The position numbers and the translations under genes are program-made. Under the pieces are notes generated by a model. The model was not told where the DNA came from and searched no databases. It saw only the letters and a program-made list of their open reading frames with translations. Of a stretch of DNA of 64,000 bases, positions 1 to 8,206 are shown piece after piece; the stretch's first letter is position 1; every line of letters begins with the position of its first letter. The stretch spans positions 1,116,001-1,180,000 of the forward strand of contig NZ_CP058334.1 of assembly GCF_013391085.1 (NCBI RefSeq), given 5' to 3'. The DNA is from Natronomonas halophila (GTDB lineage: Archaea; Halobacteriota; Halobacteria; Halobacteriales; Haloarculaceae).

Positions 1-717
1 TTCGAGGCCGCGAACGCCTACTACCCGGAGGTGTGGGATACCGTCGACCGCGGAAGCGGAGAGGCCGTCTGCGTCCCGCGGACGCCGGGGCCTGTACTCT
101 ACGGAATCCGTGGTGACGACCCCGATTCCTGTCATGCTGTGTCCGACCACATCGAAAGCGAGTCCGTCGACCGCGCACGGACCTTCGTGACGAATCAGGG
201 CACCGATTCCCACATTCGGGCGGGCACCGTTTCGACTGCACGCGACGGACACTCCTACCATCTCGACGGGCGCGTCGCCGAATCCCCCGAGACGCGCCGC
301 GGTGGCCACGTTTTCTTCAGCATCGAGGATGATGCGACACTCACCTGTGCGGCCTTCGAACCCACGAAGCGGTTCCGTGACCGGGTACGAAACCTCCGTG
401 TCGGTGACTACCTCACCGTCTGTGGCGAGGTAAGCGACGGGACGCTGAAACTCGAGAAGTTCGCTGTCCGCGAGTTGAACCGGACGGAACCGGTGACACC
501 GACCTGTCCCGACTGCGGTCGAACCATGAAATCAGCGGGTCGCGAACAGGGCTATCGCTGTCGGGACTGCGGCACCTCGACTGAGGGGAAAGCCGAACGC
601 CGAATCGAGCGCGACCTGGAAATCGGCTGGTATGAGGTTCCACCACGGGCACGCCGGCACATCGCCAAACCCCTGATTCGCGGCGGGTTCGACGCGCCGA
701 CGCACCCCGAGAAATGA
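1..717 (+). CDS. tiaS: tRNA(Ile2) 2-agmatinylcytidine synthetase, C-terminal part (5' truncated by window)
   Basis: TiaS attaches agmatine to C34 of the AUA-decoding tRNA-Ile in archaea. The frame is open from base 1, so only the last 238 residues are visible of a protein usually a little over 400 long. Residues ~75-150 look like an OB-fold domain (HLDGRVAESPETRRGG to TLKLEKFAV). They are followed by a zinc ribbon, CPDCGRTMK...YRCRDCGT (two CxxC pairs), the standard TiaS C-terminal arrangement for tRNA binding. The catalytic kinase-like N-terminal domain lies upstream of the window. The call rests on this OB plus ribbon order; a generic OB/Zn-ribbon protein is the alternative. Confidence 0.8.
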   Translation, partial: FEAANAYYPEVWDTVDRGSGEAVCVPRTPGPVLYGIRGDDPDSCHAVSDHIESESVDRARTFVTNQGTDSHIRAGTVSTARDGHSYHLDGRVAESPETRRGGHVFFSIEDDATLTCAAFEPTKRFRDRVRNLRVGDYLTVCGEVSDGTLKLEKFAVRELNRTEPVTPTCPDCGRTMKSAGREQGYRCRDCGTSTEGKAERRIERDLEIGWYEVPPRARRHIAKPLIRGGFDAPTHPEK

Positions 718-769
718 CCCGTGTGAACGATACCCACTATTCACATCACAGGGGTGTTATTATCCCGAT

Positions 770-979
770 ATGGCCCAGCGAACTGCCAGCCGAGAGCGAG
801 TCGTCTGCAGCCAGTGTGACCTGCCGTACTACGGCGACAAGAGTGGCTGTCCGTACTGTCAGGAGGCCGGTCTCGCACGTGGCGCGGCGGACGAACCCAC
901 CGCGGAGGCTACATCGGGCACCTCAGATACCGACCGAGAAAGCCTGCTCGGCCGTCTCAAACGAACGCTCGGGATGTGA
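770..979 (+). CDS. small zinc-ribbon protein (haloarchaeal)
   Basis: This 69-residue protein has two CxxC knuckles, CSQCDLPYYGDKSGCPYC, which should bind one zinc ion. A short acidic/Thr-rich linker and a basic amphipathic tail ending LLGRLKRTLGM follow. The start lies 16 bases after a GTTATTATCC TATA-like stretch, so the transcript is probably nearly leaderless. It ends 2 bp before the 3' end of the convergent threonine synthase gene. Small proteins of this kind are abundant in haloarchaea. The function is unknown; nucleic-acid or protein binding is only a guess from the ribbon. Confidence 0.75.
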   Translation: MAQRTASRERVVCSQCDLPYYGDKSGCPYCQEAGLARGAADEPTAEATSGTSDTDRESLLGRLKRTLGM

Positions 980-981
980 CC

Positions 982-2070
982 TCATCCCTTGAGGCCGCTT
1001 CCGGTGAGCGGGACGACGACGTCATCGTCGGCATCGACGACGCCTCGCTCTCGGTACTCACGGAGTCCGGCGGGAGCGACCGCACAGGTCGGCTCCGTGT
1101 AGAAGCCGGCCTCGTGAAGCCGGTCGAGTTCCGTCGCGACAGCCTGCTCCGAGAGGGCGATAGCATCGCCGTCGGTCCGGTCGATGGCCTCCATAATCCG
1201 ACCTTTCTGTACCGGTTCCCGAATCTGGATACCGTCGGCAATTTCGTTGTTTTCTCCCACAGCGCTTTCGCCGTGGAGTTCCGCAGCGATGGGCGCATAC
1301 CCCGCCGCCTGTGCCCCGAGAAGTTTCGGCAGCCGGTCGGTCCAGCCGGCGTCCCGGAGCGCTCGGAACCCGTAGTAGGCGCCGAGAAACAGCGTGCCGT
1401 GGCCAAGCGGCGTGACGACGGCATCGGGAACCGACCAGTCCCGCTGGTGGGCGACCTCGTAGGCGAAGGTCGCCGTCCCAGCGAAGAAGGCGGGTTTCCA
1501 CGCGTGGCTGGCGTACCAGCCATCACCGCTTTCGACGGCCTCGATGCAGGCGTCGGTGACGTCCTGTCGACTGCCCTCGACGCGGTTGACCGACGCACCG
1601 GCGCGGCGGATAGCCCTGACTTTCGACTCCTTGACGCCAGCAGGAACGTAGATTTCGGCCGGGATATCCGCGCGTGCGGCGTAGGTGGCGATGGCGGCGC
1701 CGGCGTTGCCGGAGGAGTCCTCGACGACGACGTCGGCGCCGACCTCCTTCGCGCGGGTGAGCGTCGTCGTCGCACCGCGGTCCTTGAACGACCCGGTTGG
1801 GAAGACGTACTCCAGTTTGAACGTCGCATCCCACTCGGGGGCTTCGACCAGCGGCGTGTAGCCCTCTCCGAGCGTGACGCGGTCCTCGACGTCCGCGCCG
1901 ACGGGCAGGAACTCCTCGAAGGTCCACAGGCCGTCTCGGGGGTCGATAGACGCTTCCTCGGGAGAATCGACCGACGGCAAGGGCTGGTCAGCAAATTCCA
2001 GCGGCGCGCCGCACTCACAGCGCCAGCGGTCGGCGTAGGTCCGGCTGCACTCCGGGCAGGCGAGGTCCAT
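982..2070 (-). CDS. thrC: threonine synthase (PLP-dependent)
   Basis: Threonine synthase converts O-phosphohomoserine to threonine with pyridoxal phosphate. The 362-residue protein begins with a zinc-ribbon-like stretch, MDLACPECSRTYADRWRCECG, seen in archaeal ThrC-like proteins. The fold-type II PLP core follows, with the Schiff-base lysine in TGSFKDRGA (residue ~92), DSSGNAGAA for phosphate/substrate contact, and a Gly-rich VTPLGHGTLFLG loop. The length is near the family norm of ~350-400. Haloarchaea often carry several paralogues, so a threonine-synthase-like role with another substrate cannot be excluded. Its upstream side (2071-2439) holds only a repeat element. Confidence 0.85.
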   Translation of the reverse strand: MDLACPECSRTYADRWRCECGAPLEFADQPLPSVDSPEEASIDPRDGLWTFEEFLPVGADVEDRVTLGEGYTPLVEAPEWDATFKLEYVFPTGSFKDRGATTTLTRAKEVGADVVVEDSSGNAGAAIATYAARADIPAEIYVPAGVKESKVRAIRRAGASVNRVEGSRQDVTDACIEAVESGDGWYASHAWKPAFFAGTATFAYEVAHQRDWSVPDAVVTPLGHGTLFLGAYYGFRALRDAGWTDRLPKLLGAQAAGYAPIAAELHGESAVGENNEIADGIQIREPVQKGRIMEAIDRTDGDAIALSEQAVATELDRLHEAGFYTEPTCAVAPAGLREYRERGVVDADDDVVVPLTGSGLKG

Positions 2071-2231
2071 ACCGACGAATCGGCGGACGTGCCCCTGTGG
2101 GTTTCGGTGGCGAGCAGGCGGAACGCTCCCAGCGGCTATCCGTGTTCCACGCTACTGCCTCGGCGGATAGCCGACGAGTCGTCAGGTCACGAGCCGTCTG
2201 GCCGTGCTATTGTTTATAAAGAACCGGCTGT
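2071..2231. other. intergenic stretch upstream of thrC
   Basis: There is no convincing gene here. It contains a TATA-like TTGTTTATAAAG at about 2210-2221 and a short inverted motif based on GGATAGCC/GGCTATCC (2132-2171). It should hold the thrC promoter on the minus strand. The rest of the gap to 2439 is the repeat element. Confidence 0.5.
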
Positions 2232-2436
2232 AGCATCCGCCGAGGGGCGTTCGGAGAACGCCCCCGAGGCGGTTCCCGCTGGCGACCGAAGGGAGCCAGC
2301 GTAGCGCCGACTGACTAACGCTCAGCCGACCATAGGGAGGCTGAGCGGCTGGAGGGAGGCGCGCATATTTTCCCCAAGTTTTTGCCGAGAACCGGGGTCG
2401 CGGCAACGCCGCGACCCGCGTTCTCGTGCAAAAAGT
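2232..2436 (-). repeat. mosaic palindromic intergenic element, type A copy 1
   Basis: Read on the minus strand, it opens ACTTTTTGCACGAGAACG, forms a long hairpin (GGGTCGCG...CGCGACCC) and closes the arm with CGGCAAAAAC. A conserved GAAAATATGCGCGC follows, then variable hairpins, then GAACCGCCTCGG with a GGGGC/GCCCC hairpin, ending CGGCGGATGCT. The copy at 53659-53871 shares all these blocks while the hairpin interiors differ. Its T5 arm begins 3 bp after the TAG stop of the aspartoacylase-like gene, so it could terminate that transcript. Confidence 0.8.
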
Positions 2437-2439
2437 GGG

Positions 2440-3396
2440 CTAGAATTGATCGATATCCGTCCCGACCGAACAGACGTATTCGCCGGTCGCGACCTGCGGA
2501 AGGCGGCGGTGTCGCCAGAAGACGCCGTCGGAATCGGCAGTGACCTCGGCTTTGACGGTTCCGAAGGGGTCAGTGACCTCGAAGAGGGTGTCGCCACGCT
2601 CGACTTCGTCGCCGAGGTCGACCTTGAAATCGACGAGACCGCCGGCGGGCGAGCCGTGCTGTTCGAAGCCGGTCGCGCGGGTCTGGGGCTGGCGGTCGAT
2701 GTCGCCGTCGAGGAAGCCGTAGTAGTGGAGGACGTTGAAGACGCCCTTCACGCCCTTTTGAATGGATTCTTCGTCCCAGCCGACGGCGCCGCCGAGTTCG
2801 GGGTCGATGGTCGGAATGCCCTCGTCGGGCGCGGCGCGGGCGAGTTGGCCGTCGGGACCCTTCTGGTCGAGGATGTGGCCACAGCCGAAGACCTTCGCGA
2901 GTTCGAGACAGTCCCGATGGAGGCGGTGGCGGGTGCCACAGCGGACCCGCGTCTCGTTTATCATACAGGAGGTCGAGCCCTGATGGAGGTCGAGCACGAG
3001 GTCGGCGCGACTGGCGGCATCGAACGTCGCGGCGGCGATGCGTTCGGAGGCCGTCCCGGAGCTATCGCCGGGGTAGGCGCGGTTGAGTTTCGTGTCGTCG
3101 ATGGGGTTGCGGTGTTCGGCGACCTGAAAGCCGTAGTAGTTGACGATGCCGACGATGAGGATTTCGCCGGCCAGTTCCGCCGGGTCGAGTTGGGGAACGA
3201 GTCGCTGGAGCACGCCCAGTCCGTTGAGTTCGTCCCCGTCGGAGACCGCCTGCATATAGAGTGTCTTGCCGTCGCGTGCGCCGTTGATGACCGCGACGGG
3301 CAGACCCACCTCGGACCCGTCTCTGGCCTCGCCGACCGACAGCCGCCCGGTGTCCATCTCGCCGGGGCCCGCATTCGCCGTGCCGAGGGTCGTCAT
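2440..3396 (-). CDS. succinylglutamate desuccinylase/aspartoacylase-family zinc hydrolase
   Basis: Members of this M14-like family cleave N-acyl amino acids using one zinc ion. The 318-residue protein shows VINGARDGKTLYMQAVSDGDELNG, NYYGFQ, NPIDDTKLNRAYPG, DLVLDLHQG (zinc His) and PELGG. A C-terminal biotinyl/barrel-like stretch follows (GLVDFKVDLGDEVERGDTL). The usual first zinc ligand in the HGxE motif is replaced: SDGDE has Asp where His is expected. The ATG at 3396 was chosen over an upstream TTG. The substrate is not predictable. The gene is divergent from hisI across ~140 bp. Confidence 0.75.
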   Translation of the reverse strand: MTTLGTANAGPGEMDTGRLSVGEARDGSEVGLPVAVINGARDGKTLYMQAVSDGDELNGLGVLQRLVPQLDPAELAGEILIVGIVNYYGFQVAEHRNPIDDTKLNRAYPGDSSGTASERIAAATFDAASRADLVLDLHQGSTSCMINETRVRCGTRHRLHRDCLELAKVFGCGHILDQKGPDGQLARAAPDEGIPTIDPELGGAVGWDEESIQKGVKGVFNVLHYYGFLDGDIDRQPQTRATGFEQHGSPAGGLVDFKVDLGDEVERGDTLFEVTDPFGTVKAEVTADSDGVFWRHRRLPQVATGEYVCSVGTDIDQF

Positions 3397-3535
3397 TACT
3401 ACCAATCGTCGGCCGGGCGTTCTTAGACCTACTGATACCCGTCGGCTTTTCCGACGGCCGCGTCCGTGGCTGATTCCGACCCTTTCGACCGGCTAACGAA
3501 AAGGCCTATTCCCCCGTGAGACCCACGTTCGAGTA

Positions 3536-3898
3536 ATGAGTGTCGACCTCGCTTTCGATGAACAGGAGCTACTACCGGCCGTCGCACAGGACGCCGAGAC
3601 GGGCGACGTGCTGATGCTCGCCTACGTCTCCGAGGCGGCCTTCGAGAAGACCCGTGAGACGGGCTATGCGCACTACTACTCCCGGAGCCGCGAGGAACTC
3701 TGGAAGAAGGGCGGTTCCAGCGGCCACACCCAGGAAATCGAGGAGATTCGCGTCGACTGCGACGGTGACGCAATCCTGTATCTCGTCGACCAGGAGAGCG
3801 GCGCCTGCCACACGGGCTATGAGAGCTGTTTCCACCGGACGCCCGACGGCGAGGTCGTCGGCGAACGAGTCTTCGACCCCGACGAGGTCTACGAATAA
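3536..3898 (+). CDS. hisI: phosphoribosyl-AMP cyclohydrolase
   Basis: HisI opens the adenine ring of phosphoribosyl-AMP in histidine biosynthesis. The 120-residue protein is a stand-alone cyclohydrolase without the HisE pyrophosphohydrolase. It carries the family signatures [35 protein letters not shown] and [15 protein letters not shown], with the Asp and Cys metal ligands, and [11 protein letters not shown]. The next gene starts with GTG one base after the stop, which suggests an operon. hisA lies 18 kb away, so the histidine genes are scattered here. Confidence 0.95.
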   Translation: MSVDLAFDEQELLPAVAQDAETGDVLMLAYVSEAAFEKTRETGYAHYYSRSREELWKKGGSSGHTQEIEEIRVDCDGDAILYLVDQESGACHTGYESCFHRTPDGEVVGERVFDPDEVYE

Positions 3899-3899
3899 C

Positions 3900-5015
3900 G
3901 TGTCCGACGTCGCCGCGGAACTCCGAGAGGCCTGCGAGACCGTCCACGAGTACCGGGACCGCGCCGACGACCACGAGCACCTCGACGAGGTGGCCGACGC
4001 CTACGAATCCGTCGAGCGCGTGCTGGACCGCTGGGAGGAGCGGGCCACCGACTGGGACGACTTCGAGGGCTACATGGAGTTCCGAAACGACATCTCGGAG
4101 ACGCTCGAATCGATTCCCGAGGACGTCCCCGAAAGCGACGCCTTCGTCGAAGCGGACCGCCACGTCAAGACGAAGGGCGTCTCCAAATCCCTCGACGAGG
4201 GGGACTTCGAGGCCGCCCGGGAGGCCCTTTCACCCGCCGCAGAATACGCCGAACTGCGCGAGGACTTGGAGGCCGCCGAAACCCGCTACCGAAAGACACG
4301 CCAGCGGGCCAAAAACCGACTCCGAGAACTCGGCGAGCGTATCGACGACCTCGAACGGCTGGTCGAGTTAGGTGAGGCCGACCTCGATGCCCCCGTCGAG
4401 GAATTGCGCGAGCCAGTCGAGCGCTACAACGAAGCCGTCCGGGAGGATTTCGCGGCGTTCCGTCGGGACGAATCGGCCCGCGAGTTCCTCGGATGGGTCG
4501 AAACCGCGGCGGCGTCACCGCTGGTCGACTACGAGGCTCCGTCGGAACGACTGCTGGAGTACGTGCGCGAGCGACCGGCCGGCGAGCAGTCGGTCCCCGA
4601 CCTGCTGGAGTACGCCGACTACTCGCAGTCGAAACTGAGCCACTACGTCGAGGACGCGGACCGCCTCAAACGCCGCGTCGCGACCAACCGGACGTACCTC
4701 GAAGGCCTCTCGGCCGACCCGCTGTGTATCGGCTGGCCGACCCCGCCCGCCGACACGCTCCGGTTTTTGGCGGACGAACTCGTCTCGGTCGTCGGCCGGT
4801 TCGCCGACGAGGAAACGGTCGCGGCGCTGCGCGAGGTACGGGCGCTGACGCGGCGCGACGACTACGGCCGCCTACAGACGGCCGCCGTCGCGCGGGCGGA
4901 GATGACCGAGGAGGAACGAGAGCGGGTAGCGAGCGGTGCGGTCGCCGAGGAACTCGAAGCCACTCGCGAGGAGAAAGAGCGCATCGAGGCGGCGCTGGAG
5001 GACTGCGATATATGA
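3900..5015 (+). CDS. coiled-coil protein of unknown function cotranscribed with hisI
   Basis: This is a 371-residue, strongly acidic, mostly helical protein. It has long heptad-like segments near its N-terminus (AAELREACETVHEYRDRADDHEHLDEVADAY), in the middle (RTRQRAKNRLRELGERIDDLERLVEL) and at its end (EELEATREEKERIEAALEDC). The longest frame opens inside hisI, but a GTG at 3900, one base after the hisI stop, is the sensible start and gives VSDVAAELREACE. No catalytic motif is visible. The residues around DYSQSKLSHYVEDADRLKRRVATNRTYLEGL look like a small helical domain. The tight linkage to hisI need not mean a role in histidine synthesis. Confidence 0.75.
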   Translation: MSDVAAELREACETVHEYRDRADDHEHLDEVADAYESVERVLDRWEERATDWDDFEGYMEFRNDISETLESIPEDVPESDAFVEADRHVKTKGVSKSLDEGDFEAAREALSPAAEYAELREDLEAAETRYRKTRQRAKNRLRELGERIDDLERLVELGEADLDAPVEELREPVERYNEAVREDFAAFRRDESAREFLGWVETAAASPLVDYEAPSERLLEYVRERPAGEQSVPDLLEYADYSQSKLSHYVEDADRLKRRVATNRTYLEGLSADPLCIGWPTPPADTLRFLADELVSVVGRFADEETVAALREVRALTRRDDYGRLQTAAVARAEMTEEERERVASGAVAEELEATREEKERIEAALEDCDI

Positions 5016-5030
5016 GTCAGTAGGTCCCGT

Positions 5031-6401
5031 TTATTTTCGGGCCGAGTCCATCGCCTCACGCATCCCCGCCAGCAGCGTTTCGGCGCGGTCGCGGTCGCGG
5101 GCCTCGGCGTAGATGCGGACGAGCGGTTCGGTGCCGCTCGGGCGGGCGAGTACCCACGCGTCGCCGTAATCCAGCCGGTAGCCGTCGATGGTCGTCAACT
5201 CGGCGTCGGCCTCGGCGGCGTAGGATTCGGCCGCGGCGAGCATGGCCTCGCGTTCGTCGTCGTCCGCGTAATCGAGATTGACGCGGACGTTGGCGTAGCC
5301 GCCGTGTTCGGCGGCGATTTCGCTGGCCGGGCGGTCGGCGAGCAACGAGAGGAAGCGGGCGGCAGTGTAGGCGCCGTCCCGGGCGATGCGGTAGTCGGGG
5401 AAGATGATGCCACCGTTGCCCTCGCCGGCGACCGGGACGGCACGGCCCGCCTCGCGGAGTTCGCGAATCCGGGTGATGATGTAGGTGCTGCCGATGGGCG
5501 TGAGTTCGAGGGTAGCGTCGGCGTCGTCGACGGCGTCGACGAGGCGCTGGGAGACGTTGACCGCCGAGACGGCCGTCTCGCCCGCATCGAGTTCGGCGGC
5601 CGCGAGAGCGGCCAGTGCGGCGTCGCCCTCGATATGGGCACCCGTCTCGTCGACGAAGATTGCGCGGTCGGCGTCGCCGTCGTGGGCGATACCGACGTCG
5701 GCGTCGGTGGCCCGGACGAGTCGGCGGAGGTCCGCGAGGTTCTCGGCGACAGGCTCGGGGTTTCGCCCGGGGAAGTGGCCGTCGGGCTGGCCGTTGACGG
5801 TGACGACGCGACAGCCGAGTTCGCGGAAGAACTCGGGGCTCGTGAGACAGCCGGCGCCGTGGCCGGGATCGAGCGCGACGGTCAACTCGGCGTCGGCGAT
5901 ACGCTCGCGGTGGCCCTCCGTTTCGAGGCGGGCCAGCAGGTCCTCGACGTAGGCGTTGCGGGCCGTGTCGATTCGGTGATGACCGCCGGTGGCATCGTAG
6001 CCGACGAGGCCGATATCGTCACCGAGAAGCCGTTTCTCGACGCGTTCGAGGGTTTCACGGGGGAGTTCGACGCCGTCGGCGCCCACGAGTTTCACACCGT
6101 TGTATTCGGGCGGGTTGTGACTCGCGGTAATCATCACGACGGGGACGCCCGCGCGCTGGGCGTAGGCCTGTGCGCCGGGCGTCGGGACGACGCCGAGTCG
6201 GTGGACCGTACAGCCGACGCCGGCGAGCGCGCTGGCGGCGGCGTCGGCGAACATCCGGCCGGTCGTACGGGTGTCACGGGCGACCGCGACCGCGTCGGCG
6301 TCGAGTACCGTCCCGGCGGCAGCGGCGATACGGCCGACGAAGGGCGGCGTCAACTCCTCGCCGGCGATGCCACGTACCCCGCTCGACCCGAACACTTGCA
6401 T
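5031..6401 (-). CDS. phosphoglucomutase/phosphomannomutase family (GlmM-like)
   Basis: The enzyme interconverts hexose 1- and 6-phosphates (glucose, mannose or glucosamine). The open frame extends ~100 codons upstream, but the family N-terminus MQVFGSSGVRGI starts at 6401, giving 456 residues, the normal length. All four active-site loops are present: phosphoserine TASHNP, metal-binding DGDADR, sugar-binding GEGNGG and phosphate-binding RPSGTEP. Substrate preference (ManB, Pgm or GlmM) cannot be told from sequence alone. It is divergent from a FilR1-type regulator across a 203-bp gap that contains an inverted repeat. Confidence 0.9.
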   Translation of the reverse strand: MQVFGSSGVRGIAGEELTPPFVGRIAAAAGTVLDADAVAVARDTRTTGRMFADAAASALAGVGCTVHRLGVVPTPGAQAYAQRAGVPVVMITASHNPPEYNGVKLVGADGVELPRETLERVEKRLLGDDIGLVGYDATGGHHRIDTARNAYVEDLLARLETEGHRERIADAELTVALDPGHGAGCLTSPEFFRELGCRVVTVNGQPDGHFPGRNPEPVAENLADLRRLVRATDADVGIAHDGDADRAIFVDETGAHIEGDAALAALAAAELDAGETAVSAVNVSQRLVDAVDDADATLELTPIGSTYIITRIRELREAGRAVPVAGEGNGGIIFPDYRIARDGAYTAARFLSLLADRPASEIAAEHGGYANVRVNLDYADDDEREAMLAAAESYAAEADAELTTIDGYRLDYGDAWVLARPSGTEPLVRIYAEARDRDRAETLLAGMREAMDSARK

Positions 6402-6550
6402 AAACGAGTCCTCGGAGGCGGGCGGCAAATGGGTTCCGGCACGGGAAAGTCCCGCTTGGAAGGATAGGAGGGCAGCGCCAGCGGGCGCAATCGCTTCTGC
6501 GGACGGTTGGCCCTTCATGTTACGCCCCGACGTGTGTCTCGGACAGCGAA

Positions 6551-6577
6551 CGATGTTTCGCGAGTCGAAACGTTCAC
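6551..6577. promoter_or_regulatory. candidate operator palindrome upstream of the FilR1-type regulator
   Basis: GTTTCG (6555-6560) and CGAAAC (6566-6571) form an inverted repeat with 5 bp between. The flanking GAACG and CGTTC extend the symmetry imperfectly. It lies about 35-50 bp upstream of the regulator start in the divergent gap shared with the phosphohexomutase, so autoregulation is plausible but inferred. Confidence 0.4.
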
Positions 6578-6604
6578 CATTGCCCCGCCGGAAACTATCG
6601 GGAC

Positions 6605-7378
6605 ATGAGCAACCGGCCGGACGTGGGGGCCGACCGAGGGACCGTCGCCGACCTGCTGAACAAACGGGCGGAACTGCTGACGTGTCTCGCCGACGGCCCG
6701 AAACCACAGCGGGTCCTCCGCGATGAACTCGACCGGTCGCGGTCGACCGTCTACAAGGCGGTCACCGAACTGGAAGACCACGGCCTCATCACCGAGGGTG
6801 CCGACGGCTACGAACTGACGGGTATCGGGCGGTTGGCGTGGCGACGCCACGACGACTACCGGGGCCGCCTCGACCGCCTCGTCGCGGCCGAACAGCTGTT
6901 GAACGCGATTCCGGATGCGACCCGCGTGCCGCTGGCGGTCTTCGAACACGGGCGGGTCATCGTTCCCGGCCGACACGCTCCCGAGCGGCCACTCGACCAC
7001 CTCGAATCCCTCGGTGAGGGTACCGATACCATCCGGTGTTTCTCGCCGGCCGGCATGCCCCGGTATTTCGCCGGCATCCACGATGACGTCGAGTCCGGCG
7101 ACCGGACGGCGAAACTGGTCATCGAGGACGACGGTATCGACCGCGTCCGGTCGATTTACGACGACTTCGAGGCGGCCGTCTCCGAACCTTCCTTCGACGT
7201 CCGCATCGCCGACGGGGAACTTCCCTTCGCCATCGTCGTCTTCGACGAGGCCGATTTAGGGCTGTTCGTCTACGACGAGGGCACCCTCGCCGGCGCGGTC
7301 TTCTGTGACGACGATGCCGTCCTCGCGTGGGCGAACCGGCTGTTCGAACGCGAACACGAGCGGGCGACGCCTGTATAA
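6605..7378 (+). CDS. winged-helix regulator with FilR1-type C-terminal domain
   Basis: This 257-residue transcription factor has an N-terminal winged helix (~residues 12-70: LLTCLADGPKPQRVLRDELDRSRSTVYKAVTELEDHGLI). A ~170-residue effector domain follows, of the type found in archaeal FilR1/MTR regulators (CFSPAGMPRYFAGIHDDVESGDRTAKLVIEDD and ADLGLFVYDEGTLAGAVFCDD). Haloarchaea carry many paralogues with unknown ligands. Its divergent neighbour is a phosphohexomutase, so sugar-phosphate metabolism is a possible but unproved target. Confidence 0.75.
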   Translation: MSNRPDVGADRGTVADLLNKRAELLTCLADGPKPQRVLRDELDRSRSTVYKAVTELEDHGLITEGADGYELTGIGRLAWRRHDDYRGRLDRLVAAEQLLNAIPDATRVPLAVFEHGRVIVPGRHAPERPLDHLESLGEGTDTIRCFSPAGMPRYFAGIHDDVESGDRTAKLVIEDDGIDRVRSIYDDFEAAVSEPSFDVRIADGELPFAIVVFDEADLGLFVYDEGTLAGAVFCDDDAVLAWANRLFEREHERATPV

Positions 7379-7411
7379 ACGCTTTCGTCGGCCGCCGTCC
7401 CCTGTTCATAC

Positions 7412-8200
7412 ATGACCGACGAGGACATCACCATCGACGAAAAGCGGGTCTACGACGAGAAGGCGGGAGCGACGACGGCCTACGTGGGGACGAGCGCCGG
7501 CCTCGCACGTGTGAACGTCTCCGACGATATCGTCGGCGAGTTCAGCCTCGAATACCGCGGCGAAGTGGTCGACGTCGCGGCGGACGGCCGCCTCGCCGTC
7601 GCCACGCCGACGGACGTCCTGCTCGAAACCGAGGAGGGGTTCGCCGAAACCGGCTTCGGCCCGGCGACGGCGGTCGGCTTCGACGACGGACTCCTCACTG
7701 CGGGCGAGGGCCGACTCGCCCGCTACGACGACGGCTGGGAGACCGTCGCCGAAATCGATGACGTTCGAGCGATTTCGGGCGGGTTGGTCGCGGCCGCCGG
7801 CGGCGTCTACCGGACCGATGGCACGCCCGTCGGCCTCGATGCGGCCAACGACGTGGCGGCCGACAGCGACCTGCTGGCGGCGACCGACGAGGGGCTTTAC
7901 TACCTCGCCAACGGCTGGATGCAGGCACGGGAGGGCATCTTTTCCGTCGTCGCGGCCACCGAGGGACGGGCGCACGCCGCCACCGCCGAGGAGTTGTTCG
8001 CGCGCGCGACCAGCGATGAATCGGAGGGCGGCGACTGGGAACCGGTCGACCTGCCCGTCGACGGCCGAATTGCGGGCGTGGCCTACGACGAGGCGACCTA
8101 CGCGGTCACCGAGGACGGGACGTTCCTCGCGAACGCGGGCGACGGCTGGCGGCACCGCTCGCTCGGCCTGCCGGGCGTCGTCGGCGTTGTCGTGCGCTGA
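7412..8200 (+). CDS. beta-propeller-like protein (HVO_0234-like family)
   Basis: This 262-residue cytoplasmic protein lacks a signal peptide. It is built of repeated short strands with small, acidic and Gly residues (VYVGTSAGLARVNV, VVDVAADGRLAVATPTDVLLE, AVGFDDGLLTAGEGRLARYDDGWE, DVAADSDLLAATDEGLYYLANGWMQ, AGVAYDEATYAVTEDGTFLAN). The spacing of ~40-45 residues fits the blades of a beta-propeller. It resembles what haloarchaeal annotation calls the HVO_0234 beta-propeller family. No enzymatic residues are recognisable; a scaffolding role is likely. Confidence 0.6.
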   Translation: MTDEDITIDEKRVYDEKAGATTAYVGTSAGLARVNVSDDIVGEFSLEYRGEVVDVAADGRLAVATPTDVLLETEEGFAETGFGPATAVGFDDGLLTAGEGRLARYDDGWETVAEIDDVRAISGGLVAAAGGVYRTDGTPVGLDAANDVAADSDLLAATDEGLYYLANGWMQAREGIFSVVAATEGRAHAATAEELFARATSDESEGGDWEPVDLPVDGRIAGVAYDEATYAVTEDGTFLANAGDGWRHRSLGLPGVVGVVVR

Positions 8201-8206
8201 ACGCAC

